Source of the DNA: Dyella sp. RRB7
GTDB taxonomy: Bacteria > Pseudomonadota > Gammaproteobacteria > Xanthomonadales > Rhodanobacteraceae
Assembly: GCF_022761115.1 (NCBI RefSeq)
Contig: NZ_JAKWJS010000002.1
Location: 545,515-609,514 of the forward strand
Length of the DNA stretch: 64,000 nt
Direction of reading: 5' to 3'
The notes under the pieces were generated by a model that was not told where the DNA came from, did not search any database, and worked only from the letters and a program-made list of their open reading frames with translations. Shown in pieces: positions 30,151-40,092 of this stretch; the stretch's first letter is position 1, and each line of letters begins with the position of its first letter. Position numbers and translations under genes: made by a program.

Positions 30151-31950
30151 ATGGACCAAGCCACGCCCGCCAAGCTCGCCGCCCTGCGGCAGACCATGCA
30201 GCAACACGGCATCGCCGCCTGCCTGATTCCCAGCGCCGACCCGCATCTGTCCGAATACCTGCCCGCGCACTGGCAGGCACGTGCCTGGCTCAGCGGCTTC
30301 ACGGGCTCGGCCGGCACGCTGGTGGTCACCGCCGACCATGCGGGGCTATGGACCGACTCGCGCTACTTCGCCCAGGGCACGCAGCAACTGGCCGGCACCG
30401 GCATCGAACTGATGAAGCAGCGCATCGCGCACGCACCCGAGCATCTGGAATGGCTGCAACAGCAGCTGCAGCCGGGCCAGACCCTCGCCGTCGCCGGTGA
30501 CAGCGTGTCGCTCGCCACCGCACGCCAGTTGGAACACCGCCTTGAAAGCGTCGGCGCCGCGTTGCGCACCGACCTGGACCTGCCCGGCCTGATCTGGCCC
30601 GACCGCCCCGCCCTGCCGGCCCATCCGGTGGTCGAACACCCGCCGCGCTACGCCGTTACCCCTCGCGCCGACAAGCTCGGTCGTTTGCGCACGGCCATGC
30701 GCAAGCTGGAAGCCACGCATCACCTGATCTCCAGCCTCGACGACATCGCCTGGCTGACCAACCTGCGCGGCAGTGACGTGGAGTGCAATCCGGTGTTCCT
30801 CGCCCACCTGCTGGTGCAGGCGGACGGCTACGCCACGCTGTTCGTGGGACGCGGCAAGCTGAGCGACACCCTGGTGGCCAGCCTGGCGGCCGACGATGTG
30901 CGCATCGCCGACTACGCGACGGTGACCGATGCGCTGGCCGAACTGGGCCCGAAGGACCGCCTGCTGCTCGACAGCGGCCGTGTCGTGGTGGCCGTGGCGG
31001 CGGCCATCGGCCCCGCCACGCAGACCATCGAGGCGGCCAACCCCAGCACTTGGTTCAAGGCCCGCAAGAATGAGGCCGAACTGGATCACATCCGCGAAGT
31101 GATGCGTCGCGACGGTGCCGCGCTGGTGCGGGCGTTCCGTCGACTGGAAGAACGCGTCACCGTCGGCATGACCCAGACCGAGCTGGACGTGGACGCGCTG
31201 CTGCGCGAAGAGCGTTCGGCCCAGGCCGATTTCGTGGGCGAAAGTTTCGCCACCATCGCCGGCTACCAGGCCAACGGCGCGCTGCCGCACTACCGCGCCA
31301 CGCCCGAAGCGCACAGCACGCTCAAGCCGCACGGCCTGCTGCTGGTCGACTCGGGCGGACAGTACCTGGGCGGCACCACCGACATCACCCGCGTGCTGGC
31401 CCTGGGCGAAACCACCGCCGAGCAGCGCCGCGACGCCACCCTGGTGATGAAGGGCATGATCGCGCTCAGCCGCGCCCGCTTCCCCAAGGGCGCCAGCGGT
31501 CCGCAGCTCGACGCGCTGGCCCGCGCCCCGCTATGGGCCAGCGGCATGGACTACGGCCATGGCACCGGCCATGGCGTGGGCTACTTCCTCAACGTGCACG
31601 AAGGTCCGCAGGGCATTCGCCCGCCGGTATCGGGCGCCGCGCTGGTGGCGCTGGAGCCGGGCATGATCAGCTCGATCGAGCCGGGCCTGTACAAGCCCGG
31701 CCGCCACGGCATCCGCCACGAGAACCTGGCGGTGGTGATCGAGGCTGATCGCACCGAGTTCGGCGAGTTCTACGCGTTCGAAACCCTCACCCTGTGTCCG
31801 TTCGACCGCCGCGCGCTGGAACCGGGCCTGCTCAACCCCGAGGAACGCGCCTGGCTGGACGACTACCACGCCACCGTGCGCGCCGCCCTGACTCCGTTGC
31901 TCGAAGAGGCGGACCTGGCCTGGCTGGAGCGGCATTGCGCGCCGCTGTGA
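30151..31950 (+). CDS. Xaa-Pro aminopeptidase (M24B family), three-domain form
   Basis: This 599-residue cytosolic metallopeptidase has two creatinase-like N-terminal domains (IPSADPHLSEYLPAHWQAR... at about 26; SSLDDIAWLTNLRG at about 194) and a C-terminal pita-bread domain. The metal ligands lie in LLLVDSGGQYLGGTTDITR (two Asp), GTGHGVGYFLNVHEGP (His), SSIEPGLYKPG (Glu) and GIRHENL (Glu). It removes N-terminal residues before proline. The long form resembles eukaryotic XPNPEP1 more than E. coli PepP. It is divergent from cyoA. Confidence 0.93.
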   Translation: MDQATPAKLAALRQTMQQHGIAACLIPSADPHLSEYLPAHWQARAWLSGFTGSAGTLVVTADHAGLWTDSRYFAQGTQQLAGTGIELMKQRIAHAPEHLEWLQQQLQPGQTLAVAGDSVSLATARQLEHRLESVGAALRTDLDLPGLIWPDRPALPAHPVVEHPPRYAVTPRADKLGRLRTAMRKLEATHHLISSLDDIAWLTNLRGSDVECNPVFLAHLLVQADGYATLFVGRGKLSDTLVASLAADDVRIADYATVTDALAELGPKDRLLLDSGRVVVAVAAAIGPATQTIEAANPSTWFKARKNEAELDHIREVMRRDGAALVRAFRRLEERVTVGMTQTELDVDALLREERSAQADFVGESFATIAGYQANGALPHYRATPEAHSTLKPHGLLLVDSGGQYLGGTTDITRVLALGETTAEQRRDATLVMKGMIALSRARFPKGASGPQLDALARAPLWASGMDYGHGTGHGVGYFLNVHEGPQGIRPPVSGAALVALEPGMISSIEPGLYKPGRHGIRHENLAVVIEADRTEFGEFYAFETLTLCPFDRRALEPGLLNPEERAWLDDYHATVRAALTPLLEEADLAWLERHCAPL

Positions 31951-31963
31951 CGGGTCGCCCCAT

Positions 31964-32040
31964 CGTCGTCCCGCGCAAGCGGGGACCCGGCGTCCCGGCT
32001 GCTAGAGGCACTCGATCCCGGCTTTCGCCGGGATGACGGC
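31964..32040. repeat. two dispersed palindromes of the TGACG family
   Basis: TCGTCCCGCGCAAGCGGGGA (31966-31985) and GATCCCGGCTTTCGCCGGGA followed by TGACGG (32014-32040) lie between the peptidase gene and parE in opposite orientation. They match the family seen at 23910, 41880 and 59675. Confidence 0.7.
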
Positions 32041-32131
32041 GTGCCGCCTTTCACCGCCGTCTCAAAACCGTCTTGACCCCTCCCCCACGCCCAGCCATGC
32101 TGCTGCGCTTCCCGAGACCCGATCCACACGC

Positions 32132-34027
32132 ATGAGCAGTCGCTACAACGCCGCCGACATCGAAGTCCTCTCCGGCCTTGACCCGGTCAAGCGCCGCCCC
32201 GGCATGTATACGGACACCACCCGACCAAACCATCTGGCGCAGGAGGTGATCGACAACTCGGTTGACGAGGCGCTCGCCGGCCACGCCAAGACGCTGGAAG
32301 TGATCGTGCACACCGACGGCTCGGTCGAGGTGAGCGACGACGGCCGCGGCATGCCGGTGGACATCCATCCGGACGAGGGCATCCCGGGCGTCGAGCTGAT
32401 CCTTACCCGCCTGCACGCGGGCGGCAAGTTCAGCGGCAAGAACTACAACTTCTCCGGCGGCCTGCACGGCGTGGGCGTGTCGGTGGTCAATGCGCTGTCC
32501 AGCCGGGTGGAAGTGACCATCCGCCGCGACGGCAACGAATACCGCATGGCCTTCGAGCACGGCGACCGCGCCAGCGATCTCGAAATCATCGGCAACGTGC
32601 CGAAGAAGAAAACCGGCACCACGGTGCGCTTCTGGTCCGATCCGAAGTATTTCGACTCGCCGAAGATCTCGCTGCCCCGGCTGCGTCACCTGCTGCGCGC
32701 CAAGGCCGTGCTGTGCGCGGGCCTCAGCGTCAAGCTCACCGACGAAGCCACCGGCGAAGTCAACGAGTGGTATTACGAGGACGGCCTGCGCGATTACCTG
32801 CGCGACGAACTGGACGGCGCCGAGGCGCTGCCGGCCGAGCTGTTCGTGCACCACATGCAGCGCGAGGCCGATGGCCTCGATGTCGCGCTCGCCTGGCTGC
32901 CCGAAGGCGAGCTGGTGCAGGAAAGCTACGTCAACCTGATTCCCACCGCGCAGGGCGGCACCCACGTCAACGGCCTGCGCTCGGGCCTCACCAACGCCAT
33001 CCGCGAGTTCTGCGATATCCGCAACCTGCTGCCGCGCGGCGTGAAGCTGGCGCCGGAAGACGTGTGGGAACGCCTCGCCTTCGTGCTGTCGGCCAAGCTG
33101 CAGGACCCGCAGTTCGCCGGCCAGACCAAGGAGCGCCTGTCCTCGCGCCAGGCCGCCGGCATGGTGGAAAGCGTCATCCATGACGCCTTCAGCCTGTGGC
33201 TCAACCAGCACGTGGAGCTGGGTGAGCGCATCGCCCAGCTCGCCATCGAGCGCGCCAGTGCGCGCCTGAAGGCGGCCAAGCAGGTGGTGCGCAAGAAGAT
33301 CACCCAAGGCCCCGCCCTGCCCGGCAAGCTGGCCGACTGCACCGCCACCGACCTCACCCGCACCGAGCTGTTCCTGGTCGAGGGCGATTCGGCCGGCGGC
33401 AGCGCCAAGCAGGCGCGCGACAAGGAATTCCAGGCCATCCTGCCGCTGCGCGGCAAGATCCTCAACACCTGGGAGGTGGAATCGGGCTCGGTGCTCGCGT
33501 CGGAAGAAGTGCACAACCTGGCCGTGGCGATCGGCTGCGATCCGGGCAAGGACGATCTGTCCGGCCTGCGCTACGGCAAGATCGTCATCCTGGCCGATGC
33601 CGACTCCGACGGCCTGCACATCGCCACCCTGCTCAGCGCCCTGTTCCTGCGCCACTTCCCGGCGCTGGTGCGCGAGGGCCACGTGTTCGTGGCGATGCCG
33701 CCGCTGTTCCGCGTGGACGTGGGCAAGCAGGTGTTCTACTGCCTGGACGAGAACGAGAAGAACGCCATGCTCGAACGCATCCAGCGCGAGAAGATGAAGG
33801 GCGCGGTCAGCACCACCCGCTTCAAGGGCCTGGGCGAGATGAATCCGGCCCAGCTGCGCGAGTCGACCATCCACCCCGATACCCGCCGCCTGGTGCAGCT
33901 CACCGTCGACGCCGCCAACGACGACGGCACCATCAAGCTGATGGACATGCTGCTGGCCAAGAAGCGCGCGGGTGACCGCAAGGCGTGGCTGGAAGAAAAG
34001 GGCGATCTGGCCACGCTCGAAGTCTGA
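32132..34027 (+). CDS. parE: DNA topoisomerase IV subunit B
   Basis: This 631-residue GHKL ATPase works with ParC to unlink chromosomes. It shows LDPVKRRPGMYTDTTRPNHLAQEVIDNSVDEA, the ATP-lid SGGLHGVGVSVVNALS, the TOPRIM motif ELFLVEGDSAGGSAKQARD and LADADSDGLHIATLL, and the C-terminal RFKGLGEMNPAQL. The length (about 630) is that of ParE, not GyrB. It starts at ATG 32132; upstream codons are not conserved. Confidence 0.97.
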   Translation: MSSRYNAADIEVLSGLDPVKRRPGMYTDTTRPNHLAQEVIDNSVDEALAGHAKTLEVIVHTDGSVEVSDDGRGMPVDIHPDEGIPGVELILTRLHAGGKFSGKNYNFSGGLHGVGVSVVNALSSRVEVTIRRDGNEYRMAFEHGDRASDLEIIGNVPKKKTGTTVRFWSDPKYFDSPKISLPRLRHLLRAKAVLCAGLSVKLTDEATGEVNEWYYEDGLRDYLRDELDGAEALPAELFVHHMQREADGLDVALAWLPEGELVQESYVNLIPTAQGGTHVNGLRSGLTNAIREFCDIRNLLPRGVKLAPEDVWERLAFVLSAKLQDPQFAGQTKERLSSRQAAGMVESVIHDAFSLWLNQHVELGERIAQLAIERASARLKAAKQVVRKKITQGPALPGKLADCTATDLTRTELFLVEGDSAGGSAKQARDKEFQAILPLRGKILNTWEVESGSVLASEEVHNLAVAIGCDPGKDDLSGLRYGKIVILADADSDGLHIATLLSALFLRHFPALVREGHVFVAMPPLFRVDVGKQVFYCLDENEKNAMLERIQREKMKGAVSTTRFKGLGEMNPAQLRESTIHPDTRRLVQLTVDAANDDGTIKLMDMLLAKKRAGDRKAWLEEKGDLATLEV

Positions 34028-34036
34028 GCCTCTACC

Positions 34037-34063
34037 CTTCCTCTCCCCTGCGTGGAGAGGAAG
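34037..34063 (+). terminator. hairpin after parE
   Basis: CTTCCTCTCC and GGAGAGGAAG form a perfect 10-bp stem with a 7-nt loop, 10 nt after the parE stop. There is no T-run, so it may be a REP-type repeat or a transcript-stabilising hairpin rather than a true terminator. Confidence 0.45.
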
Positions 34064-34110
34064 AAACCCCTGCACTGACACAGGTCAATGGACTGCGCGC
34101 AAGCCGGCGC

Positions 34111-34116
34111 TAGGCT
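34111..34116 (+). promoter_or_regulatory. candidate -10 for leaderless transcription of the PLP enzyme gene
   Basis: TAGGCT fits TANNNT and ends exactly 6 nt before the ATG at 34123. There is no ribosome site. Confidence 0.3.
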
Positions 34117-34122
34117 GACCGG

Positions 34123-35193
34123 ATGCACGCTGCCTGGATCCGCCGCGCCATCGAAACCCTTGAGTCCGAGGCCCACCGCTCGGCCGATACGCACCTGATC
34201 CGGCTGGATCTGCCTGCCTTTCCCGGCATTCCGCTCTATCTCAAGGACGAATCCGTCCACCCCACCGGCAGCCTCAAGCACCGGCTGGCGCGCTCGCTGT
34301 TCCTGTATGCCATCTGCAACGGCTGGCTGGACGAAGGTCGCCCCGTGATCGAGGCTTCCAGCGGCAGCACGGCCATTTCCGAGGCGTATTTCGCTCGCCT
34401 GCTGGGCTTGCCGTTTTTCGCCGTGATGCCCCGCACGACATCGCGCGACAAGGTGGCGCAGATCGAATTCTTCGGTGGCCACTGCCACTTCATCGACGAC
34501 ACCGATGTCTACGGCGCGGCGCAACGCCTGGCCGCCGAGCTGGACGGCCATTACATGGACCAGTTCACCTATGCCGAGCGCGCCACCGACTGGCGCGGCA
34601 ACAACAACATCGCCGAATCGATCTTTCGCCAGATGCAGCGCGAGCCCGATCCGGAGCCGCGCTGGATCGTGGTGCCCGCCGGCACCGGCGGCACCTCGGC
34701 CACCATCGGCCGCTACATCCGTTACCGCTCGGCGCAGCACGCGCCGGCCCGGCTGGCCGTGGTCGACCCGGAAAACTCGGTGTTCTACGACTACTACAAC
34801 AGCGGTGACAGCCGCCTGCAGCTGACGCGCGGATCGCGCATCGAGGGCATCGGCCGCCCGCGGGTGGAGCCCTCCTTCCTGCCCGGCGTGATCGACCGCA
34901 TGCTGCGCGTGCCGGATGCGGCATCCATCGCCGCGCTGCGCCTGCTGGAACAACTGCTTGGCCGCCGCTGCGGCGGCTCCACCGGCACTAACCTGGTGGG
35001 ATCGCTGCAATTGATGGCGGAGCTGAGCGCCAGCGGCGAGCGCGGCCCGGTAGTCACCCTGATCTGCGACGGCGGCGAGCGTTACAGTGGCACCTGCTAC
35101 AGCGCCCCGTGGATCGCTGCCGAAGGCCTGGACGTGGCCACCCACCAGGCCCGCCTGGAAGCCATCGTCCGCGACGGCCGCTGGATCGACTGA
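34123..35193 (+). CDS. PLP-dependent cysteine-synthase-family enzyme
   Basis: This 356-residue fold-type II PLP enzyme has the catalytic Lys in [13 protein letters not shown] (Lys52), the substrate loop [13 protein letters not shown], the phosphate-binding [16 protein letters not shown] and a C-terminal [13 protein letters not shown]. It is related to CysK but longer and more divergent. It resembles the branch that includes the cysteine desulfhydrase Cds1 of mycobacteria, so cysteine synthesis or cysteine breakdown to sulfide are both possible. It stands between parE and a tryptophan-degradation gene. Confidence 0.8.
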   Translation: MHAAWIRRAIETLESEAHRSADTHLIRLDLPAFPGIPLYLKDESVHPTGSLKHRLARSLFLYAICNGWLDEGRPVIEASSGSTAISEAYFARLLGLPFFAVMPRTTSRDKVAQIEFFGGHCHFIDDTDVYGAAQRLAAELDGHYMDQFTYAERATDWRGNNNIAESIFRQMQREPDPEPRWIVVPAGTGGTSATIGRYIRYRSAQHAPARLAVVDPENSVFYDYYNSGDSRLQLTRGSRIEGIGRPRVEPSFLPGVIDRMLRVPDAASIAALRLLEQLLGRRCGGSTGTNLVGSLQLMAELSASGERGPVVTLICDGGERYSGTCYSAPWIAAEGLDVATHQARLEAIVRDGRWID

Positions 35194-35255
35194 ACCGGCA
35201 TTCCCCCAGCCCTGCCGCAACGCTATCTTGATGTGACCCACAGGACGAACGCCCC

Positions 35256-35777
35256 ATGTCACTGCTATCCCCCATCGACCTGCAACGCTGGATCGACGAA
35301 CACCGGCACCTGCTCAAGCCGCCGGTGGGCAACAAGTGCATCGTCGATGGCGATTTCATCGTGATGATTGTCGGCGGTCCCAACGCGCGCACCGACTACC
35401 ACTACGACGAAGGGCCGGAATTCTTCTACCAGCTCGAGGGCGAGATGGTGCTGAAGGTGCAGGACGAAGGCGTCGCCCGCGACATCCCGATCCGCGCCGG
35501 CGAAGTGTTCTATCTGCCACCGTGCGTGCCGCACTCGCCGCAACGCATGCCCGATTCGATCGGGCTGGTGATCGAACGCCGACGCCTGGCCGGCGAGAAG
35601 GACGGCCTGCTGTGGTTCTGCGAGCGTTGCAACCACAAGCTGTACGAGCAGTACTTCACGCTCGACAGCATCGAGCGGGATTTTCCGCCCGTGTTCGAGC
35701 GGTTCTATCGCTCCATCGACGCGCGCACCTGCGAGAAGTGCGGGCACCTCAATCCCGCGCCGGAACGCTACGCCTGA
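35256..35777 (+). CDS. nbaC: 3-hydroxyanthranilate 3,4-dioxygenase
   Basis: This 173-residue cupin opens 3-hydroxyanthranilate on the way from tryptophan to quinolinate. It has the iron ligands in [18 protein letters not shown] (His, Glu), [13 protein letters not shown] (His) and a C-terminal rubredoxin-like site with FCERCNH and CEKCGHL. The length is typical of bacterial enzymes. No kynurenine genes are next to it here. Confidence 0.95.
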   Translation: MSLLSPIDLQRWIDEHRHLLKPPVGNKCIVDGDFIVMIVGGPNARTDYHYDEGPEFFYQLEGEMVLKVQDEGVARDIPIRAGEVFYLPPCVPHSPQRMPDSIGLVIERRRLAGEKDGLLWFCERCNHKLYEQYFTLDSIERDFPPVFERFYRSIDARTCEKCGHLNPAPERYA

Positions 35778-35838
35778 AGGCGAGCGGATTCCCCCATCAT
35801 GCGGGGCCGGCGAAGGCTGGAACGACGAACACGCCGCA

Positions 35839-36369
35839 TCATCGCGCCAGCCACTTCCACGCCATCCGCCGCAGCGAGGTATCGCTGGCGGGATCGTCGG
35901 CTATCTCGCGAATGGAGCGCCATGCCAGTGCGTGGGATTCTTCGCTGACCACGAACCGCTCGCTGGCGCCGGCGCGCACCACGTAGCGCACGTCGTAATG
36001 CCAGTGCTCCGGCTCGTCGGCACGTGCCGGGATGCGGTGTCGATCCAGATCGAACGGTTCGGGTAGCACGCCGAGGCCCTCGAGCCCCGATTCCTCCTCC
36101 GCCTCGCGCAGGGCCACGCGGGCAAGATCGCTGTCGCCGTCGGCATGGCCGCCCAGCTGCAACCAGCGCCCCAGCTTGCGGTGGTGGGTCAGCAGCACGC
36201 GTTCGCCATCGGCGCTGGCCAGCCAGGCCGAACCGGTGAAGTGCGCATCGCGCGCCTCCCGCCTGAAACTGTGCTCGCCGGTGGCGAGCAGTTCGATGAA
36301 ATGGGGCGTTCCCTCTTCCTGCGGCCATCGCCGGGCGTAGTGCTGGAACTGCTCGAGCAAGTTGTGCAT
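35839..36369 (-). CDS. NUDIX hydrolase
   Basis: This 176-residue protein has a NUDIX box GGHADGDSDLARVALREAEEESGL at about residue 75. The core REAEEE is intact; the first Glu position is filled by an acidic or serine residue, as in a subset of the family. The N-terminal region (HARRWPQEEGTPHFIELL) is conserved in close relatives. Substrate unknown. The start at 36369 gives MHNLLEQFQHY; the longer frame adds an unlikely leader. Confidence 0.85.
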   Translation of the reverse strand: MHNLLEQFQHYARRWPQEEGTPHFIELLATGEHSFRREARDAHFTGSAWLASADGERVLLTHHRKLGRWLQLGGHADGDSDLARVALREAEEESGLEGLGVLPEPFDLDRHRIPARADEPEHWHYDVRYVVRAGASERFVVSEESHALAWRSIREIADDPASDTSLRRMAWKWLAR

Positions 36370-36468
36370 GGGACCATCCTGACCATCGGTTTCATGCGGC
36401 ATCCGTCGATGCGGCAACCCCGCATTATTTCAGACTACCCCGGCCCCGTGCCCCAGCCGCAGTGCAAC

Positions 36469-36498
36469 TTGTACGCCCGTGCTCCGCTGGGCTATGGT
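36469..36498 (+). promoter_or_regulatory. candidate promoter of the first permease gene
   Basis: TTGTAC (36469-36474) and TATGGT (36493-36498) are 18 bp apart, 94 bp upstream of the ATG at 36592. The leader carries a good AGGGGAGAG ribosome site. Confidence 0.5.
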
Positions 36499-36591
36499 TC
36501 CCTGTCGTTGCCGGGGTAGCGACGAGCCGACCGTGCCAAACGTCACAGTCATAAGCGGTAAAGAATGAAAACAAGGCTGTAGGGGAGAGAC

Positions 36592-38142
36592 ATGCTGAAA
36601 AACCTGTTTGCGACGCATCCGATTCAAGCGTCGCCACACGTCGATGCGGGCGAGTTGCCGCACGACGGCCTGCAAGGCGAAGCCAGCCTCAAGCGCGTGC
36701 TGACGGCACGTCACCTGATCATGCTGGGCATTGGCGCGGTCATCGGCGCCGGCATCTTCGTCATCACCGGCCAGGCAGCGGCCGAGCATGCCGGCCCCGC
36801 CCTGGTCATCAGCTTTATCGTGGCCGGCATCGCCTGTGCCTTTGCCGGCCTGTGCTACGCCGAATTCGCGGCGATGATCCCGGTCTCGGGCAGCGCCTAC
36901 GCCTACTCCTACGCCACCCTCGGCGAGATCGTCGCCTGGTTCATCGGCTGGAATCTCGTGCTCGAATACCTGTTCGCGGTCGCCACCGTGGCGGCGGGCT
37001 GGTCGGGCTACTTCAACGAATGCCTGTCCATTCTCAGCCACTGGACCGGCCTGTCGCTGTCGCTGCCCGACAACCTGGCGTCGGCGCCACTGGCCTTCAT
37101 GGACGGCAGCCAGGTCGAACACCTCAAAGCCGGCCAGCACGTCATCGCCAGGTTCTCCGAGCACTTCTTCCTGGTCACCACCAACACCATCGTCAACCTG
37201 CCGGCCATCCTGATCGTGACCGCGCTGACCATGCTGTGTTATCGCGGCATCACCCAATCGACGTTCGTCAATTCGATCATCGTGGCGATCAAGGTGGTCG
37301 TGATCCTGCTGTTCCTGGTCTTCGCCTTCCGCTTCATCAACCCGGCCAATTGGCATCCGTTCGTTCCGCCGGCCGAAGGCCCGGGCCGCTTCGGCACCAG
37401 CGGCATCTTCCGCGCGGCGGTGCTGGTGTTCTTCTCCTACGTGGGCTTCGACGCGGTATCCACCGCGGCCGGTGAAGCGAAGAACCCGCAGCGCGACATG
37501 CCCATTGGCATCCTGGGCTCGCTGCTGATCTGCACCCTGCTGTACATCGCCATGGCGCTGACTCTCACCGGCATCGCGCCGTACCAGATGCTGGGCACGC
37601 CCGAACCGGTGGCCACGGCGCTGAGCATCCATCCCGAACTGAACTGGCTGAAGGCCATCGTCTCGTTCGGCGCGCTGGCCGGGCTGAGCTCGGTGATCCT
37701 GGTGATGCTGCTGGGCACCTCGCGCATCTTCTTCAGCATGGCGAAGGACGGCCTGCTGCCGCCGACCATTTCACGCGTGCATGCCAGGCACCGCACGCCA
37801 CACATCGCCACCGTCATCGCTGGCGTGGCCGCGCTGGTGCTCGCCGGCCTGTTCCCGGTGAGCATCCTGGGCGAGCTGGTCTCGATGGGTACCCTGCTGG
37901 CGTTCACCACGGTGTGCATCGGCGTGCTGATCCTGCGTTACACCCGCCCGGAACTGCCGCGCACCTTCCGCGTGCCCGGCATCTGGGTGGTGAGCGTCCT
38001 GGGCTCGGTGATCTGCCTGTACCTGTTCTGGCAGTCGTTCAGCGCCAACTGGCCGCTGATGCTGGGCTGGACCACCATCGGCATGCTGATCTACGCCGTC
38101 TACGGCTATTCCCACAGCAAGCTCCGCAAGCAAAACTCCTGA
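36592..38142 (+). CDS. APC-family amino acid permease (first of a tandem pair)
   Basis: This 516-residue protein has about 12-14 membrane segments. It shows the APC signature IGAVIGAGIFVITGQAAAEHAGPA near residue 45, and GFDAVSTAAGEAKNPQRDMPIGILGSL in the middle, typical of the cationic amino acid transporter-like branch (YfnA/CAT). The substrate is unknown. AGGGGAGAG lies just before the ATG. It is followed 85 bp later by a close paralogue. Confidence 0.88.
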   Translation: MLKNLFATHPIQASPHVDAGELPHDGLQGEASLKRVLTARHLIMLGIGAVIGAGIFVITGQAAAEHAGPALVISFIVAGIACAFAGLCYAEFAAMIPVSGSAYAYSYATLGEIVAWFIGWNLVLEYLFAVATVAAGWSGYFNECLSILSHWTGLSLSLPDNLASAPLAFMDGSQVEHLKAGQHVIARFSEHFFLVTTNTIVNLPAILIVTALTMLCYRGITQSTFVNSIIVAIKVVVILLFLVFAFRFINPANWHPFVPPAEGPGRFGTSGIFRAAVLVFFSYVGFDAVSTAAGEAKNPQRDMPIGILGSLLICTLLYIAMALTLTGIAPYQMLGTPEPVATALSIHPELNWLKAIVSFGALAGLSSVILVMLLGTSRIFFSMAKDGLLPPTISRVHARHRTPHIATVIAGVAALVLAGLFPVSILGELVSMGTLLAFTTVCIGVLILRYTRPELPRTFRVPGIWVVSVLGSVICLYLFWQSFSANWPLMLGWTTIGMLIYAVYGYSHSKLRKQNS

Positions 38143-38227
38143 TCCGACACGAAGGGCCGGCCAAGCGCCGGCCCTCTCGTTTTGACCAGCGGCGGCGATA
38201 CCGCCCAACGCTCCACCAGGTTGACGC

Positions 38228-39676
38228 ATGCTCAAACAGCTCTTTGCCCGCAAGATCGACTTCTCCGATGCCGACGACGCCTCGCACGGCCCGACCCTGC
38301 GCCGCACGCTGGGCCCTTGGGGTATCACCGCGCTAGGCATCGGCGCCGTGATCGGTACCGGCATCTTCGTGGTCACCGGCCAGGCCGCCGCCGAACACGC
38401 GGGACCAGCGGTGCTGATCTCATTCATGCTCGCGGCGATCTGCAGCGGCTTCACCGCGCTGTGCTACGCCGAATTCGCCACGCTGATACCGATCTCGGGC
38501 AGCTCCTATTCCTATGCCTATGCCACCTTGGGCGAACTGGTCGCCTGGTTCATCGGCTGGAACATGGTGCTGGAGTACGGCATCTCGGCGTCCGCCGTGG
38601 CGGCGAGCTGGACGGGATATTTCACCAGCCTGCTCGACCACGTGGGCATCCACCTGCCCAAGGCGCTGACCGAGGCGCCGCTGGCCTTCACCGATGGGCA
38701 CCTGGTCACCACCGGGCACATCATGAACCTGCCCGCCGTGGCGATCGTGCTGGCGCTCACCTGGCTGTGCTATGTCGGCATCCGCGAATCGGCGGGCCTC
38801 AACGTGCTGATGGTGGCGCTCAAGGTCGGCCTGATCATCATCGTGGTGGTCGCCGGCTACCGCTATGTCGATCCGGCCAACTGGCACCCGTTCATTCCGG
38901 CCAGCGAAGGGCCGGGCAAGTACGGCTGGTCCGGCATCATGCGCGGCGCGGCGATGGTGTTCTTTGCCTATATCGGCTTCGAGGCGACCTCCACCGCCGC
39001 GCAGGAGTGCAAGAACCCGCAACGCGACCTGCCATTCGGCACGCTGGTGTCGCTGGTGATCTGCACCATCCTCTACCTGGCGATGGCGGCGGTGCTGACC
39101 GGCCTGATCTCCTACACCGAGCTGGGCACGAGCGAACCGGTGGTCACCGCGGTGCGCAATCACCCCGAGCTGGGCTGGCTGCGCCTGGTGGTGGAGATCG
39201 GCGCGCTGATCGGCCTCTCCTCGGTGATCCTGGTGATGATCATCGCGCAGCCGCGCATCTTCATGATCATGTCGCGCGATGGTCTGCTGCCGCGGGTGTT
39301 CAACCGCATCCATCCCAAATACCGCACGCCGCACATCAATACGGTGATCACCGGCGTGGGTATTGCGGTGCTCGCGGCGGTGTTCCCGCTGGACCTGCTG
39401 GCCGACCTCACCTCGATGGGCACGCTGATCGCCTTCGTGGCGGTCTGCGCGGGCGTGCTGATCCTGCGTTACACCGCGCCGGGGCTGCATCGCGGCTTCC
39501 GGGTGCCGTGGGTCTGGGTGATCTGCCCCGCCGGCGTGCTCAGCTGCCTGGCCCTGCTGGGCGCCATGGCCTGGTTCAACTGGCTGCTGATGATCCTCTG
39601 GACGGTGATCGGGCTGGTCATCTACTTCGGCTACGGCATGCGCCATAGCCAGCTGCGGACCCGCGGCAACCGGTAA
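38228..39676 (+). CDS. APC-family amino acid permease (second of a tandem pair)
   Basis: This 482-residue paralogue of the upstream gene shares IGAVIGTGIFVVTGQAAAEHAGPA, CYAEFATLIPISGSSYSYAYATLGELVAWFIGW and FEATSTAAQECKNPQRDLPFGTL. The N-terminal cytoplasmic part (KIDFSDADDASHGP) and the loop near residue 150 differ most, which may change substrate or regulation. It is probably a tandem duplication, cotranscribed with the first. Confidence 0.88.
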   Translation: MLKQLFARKIDFSDADDASHGPTLRRTLGPWGITALGIGAVIGTGIFVVTGQAAAEHAGPAVLISFMLAAICSGFTALCYAEFATLIPISGSSYSYAYATLGELVAWFIGWNMVLEYGISASAVAASWTGYFTSLLDHVGIHLPKALTEAPLAFTDGHLVTTGHIMNLPAVAIVLALTWLCYVGIRESAGLNVLMVALKVGLIIIVVVAGYRYVDPANWHPFIPASEGPGKYGWSGIMRGAAMVFFAYIGFEATSTAAQECKNPQRDLPFGTLVSLVICTILYLAMAAVLTGLISYTELGTSEPVVTAVRNHPELGWLRLVVEIGALIGLSSVILVMIIAQPRIFMIMSRDGLLPRVFNRIHPKYRTPHINTVITGVGIAVLAAVFPLDLLADLTSMGTLIAFVAVCAGVLILRYTAPGLHRGFRVPWVWVICPAGVLSCLALLGAMAWFNWLLMILWTVIGLVIYFGYGMRHSQLRTRGNR

Positions 39677-39750
39677 CCCCCGGAGATTGCCCGCCAATGG
39701 CCGGCAACTCCCGCGAACGTCAGAAATCGAGCAGTCCAGACCAGGGATGC

Positions 39751-39778
39751 TGAATGGGTGCAGCTTGGCACCTATTCA
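39751..39778. repeat. intergenic inverted repeat
   Basis: TGAATGGGTGC and GCACCTATTCA pair over 11 bp with one mismatch around a 6-nt loop. It lies 75 bp after the permease stop and has no T-tail. Confidence 0.5.
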
Positions 39779-39848
39779 TGAGGGCCAGTCTTGAATTTCG
39801 CCTTAAGTTATTGTTTTTAAACATTTTAACGAGACTTTTTCGATAAAA

Positions 39849-39872
39849 TTTTGGGGCTGGCCGGCCCCAAAA
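39849..39872. terminator. bidirectional terminator-like hairpin
   Basis: TTTTGGGGC and GCCCCAAAA form a perfect 9-bp stem around TGGCCG. It is A/T-rich at its base on both strands, so it could end transcription from either side. Confidence 0.6.
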
Positions 39873-39943
39873 CACCCTGCCCGGAGTATCATCTGTGCTC
39901 CGTGGGTAGATCACTTGGCAGTGGGCCCCGGATTGCCGCCCGG

Positions 39944-39977
39944 CGCGTCAGGCGGGTCAGCTCCTCGGCCTGACGCG
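39944..39977. repeat. intergenic inverted repeat
   Basis: CGCGTCAGGC and GCCTGACGCG form a perfect 10-bp stem around a 14-nt loop. No T-run follows. Confidence 0.5.
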
Positions 39978-40092
39978 TCTGGGCAGCATCTTCTACTCAC
40001 CGAGTTCTTCGGTTCGAGTGTTCTCTCCGTGATCACGACATTCGTCTCGCGCACTGCGCGGGATGCGATGTGCATGTCGATCACTGTCGCGG

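Noticed and set aside
32051..34081. A 676-codon open frame antisense to parE
   Set aside because: It is a shadow of the GC-rich parE gene; its translation is rich in Gln, His, Ala and Gly with no domain, and parE has clear homology.
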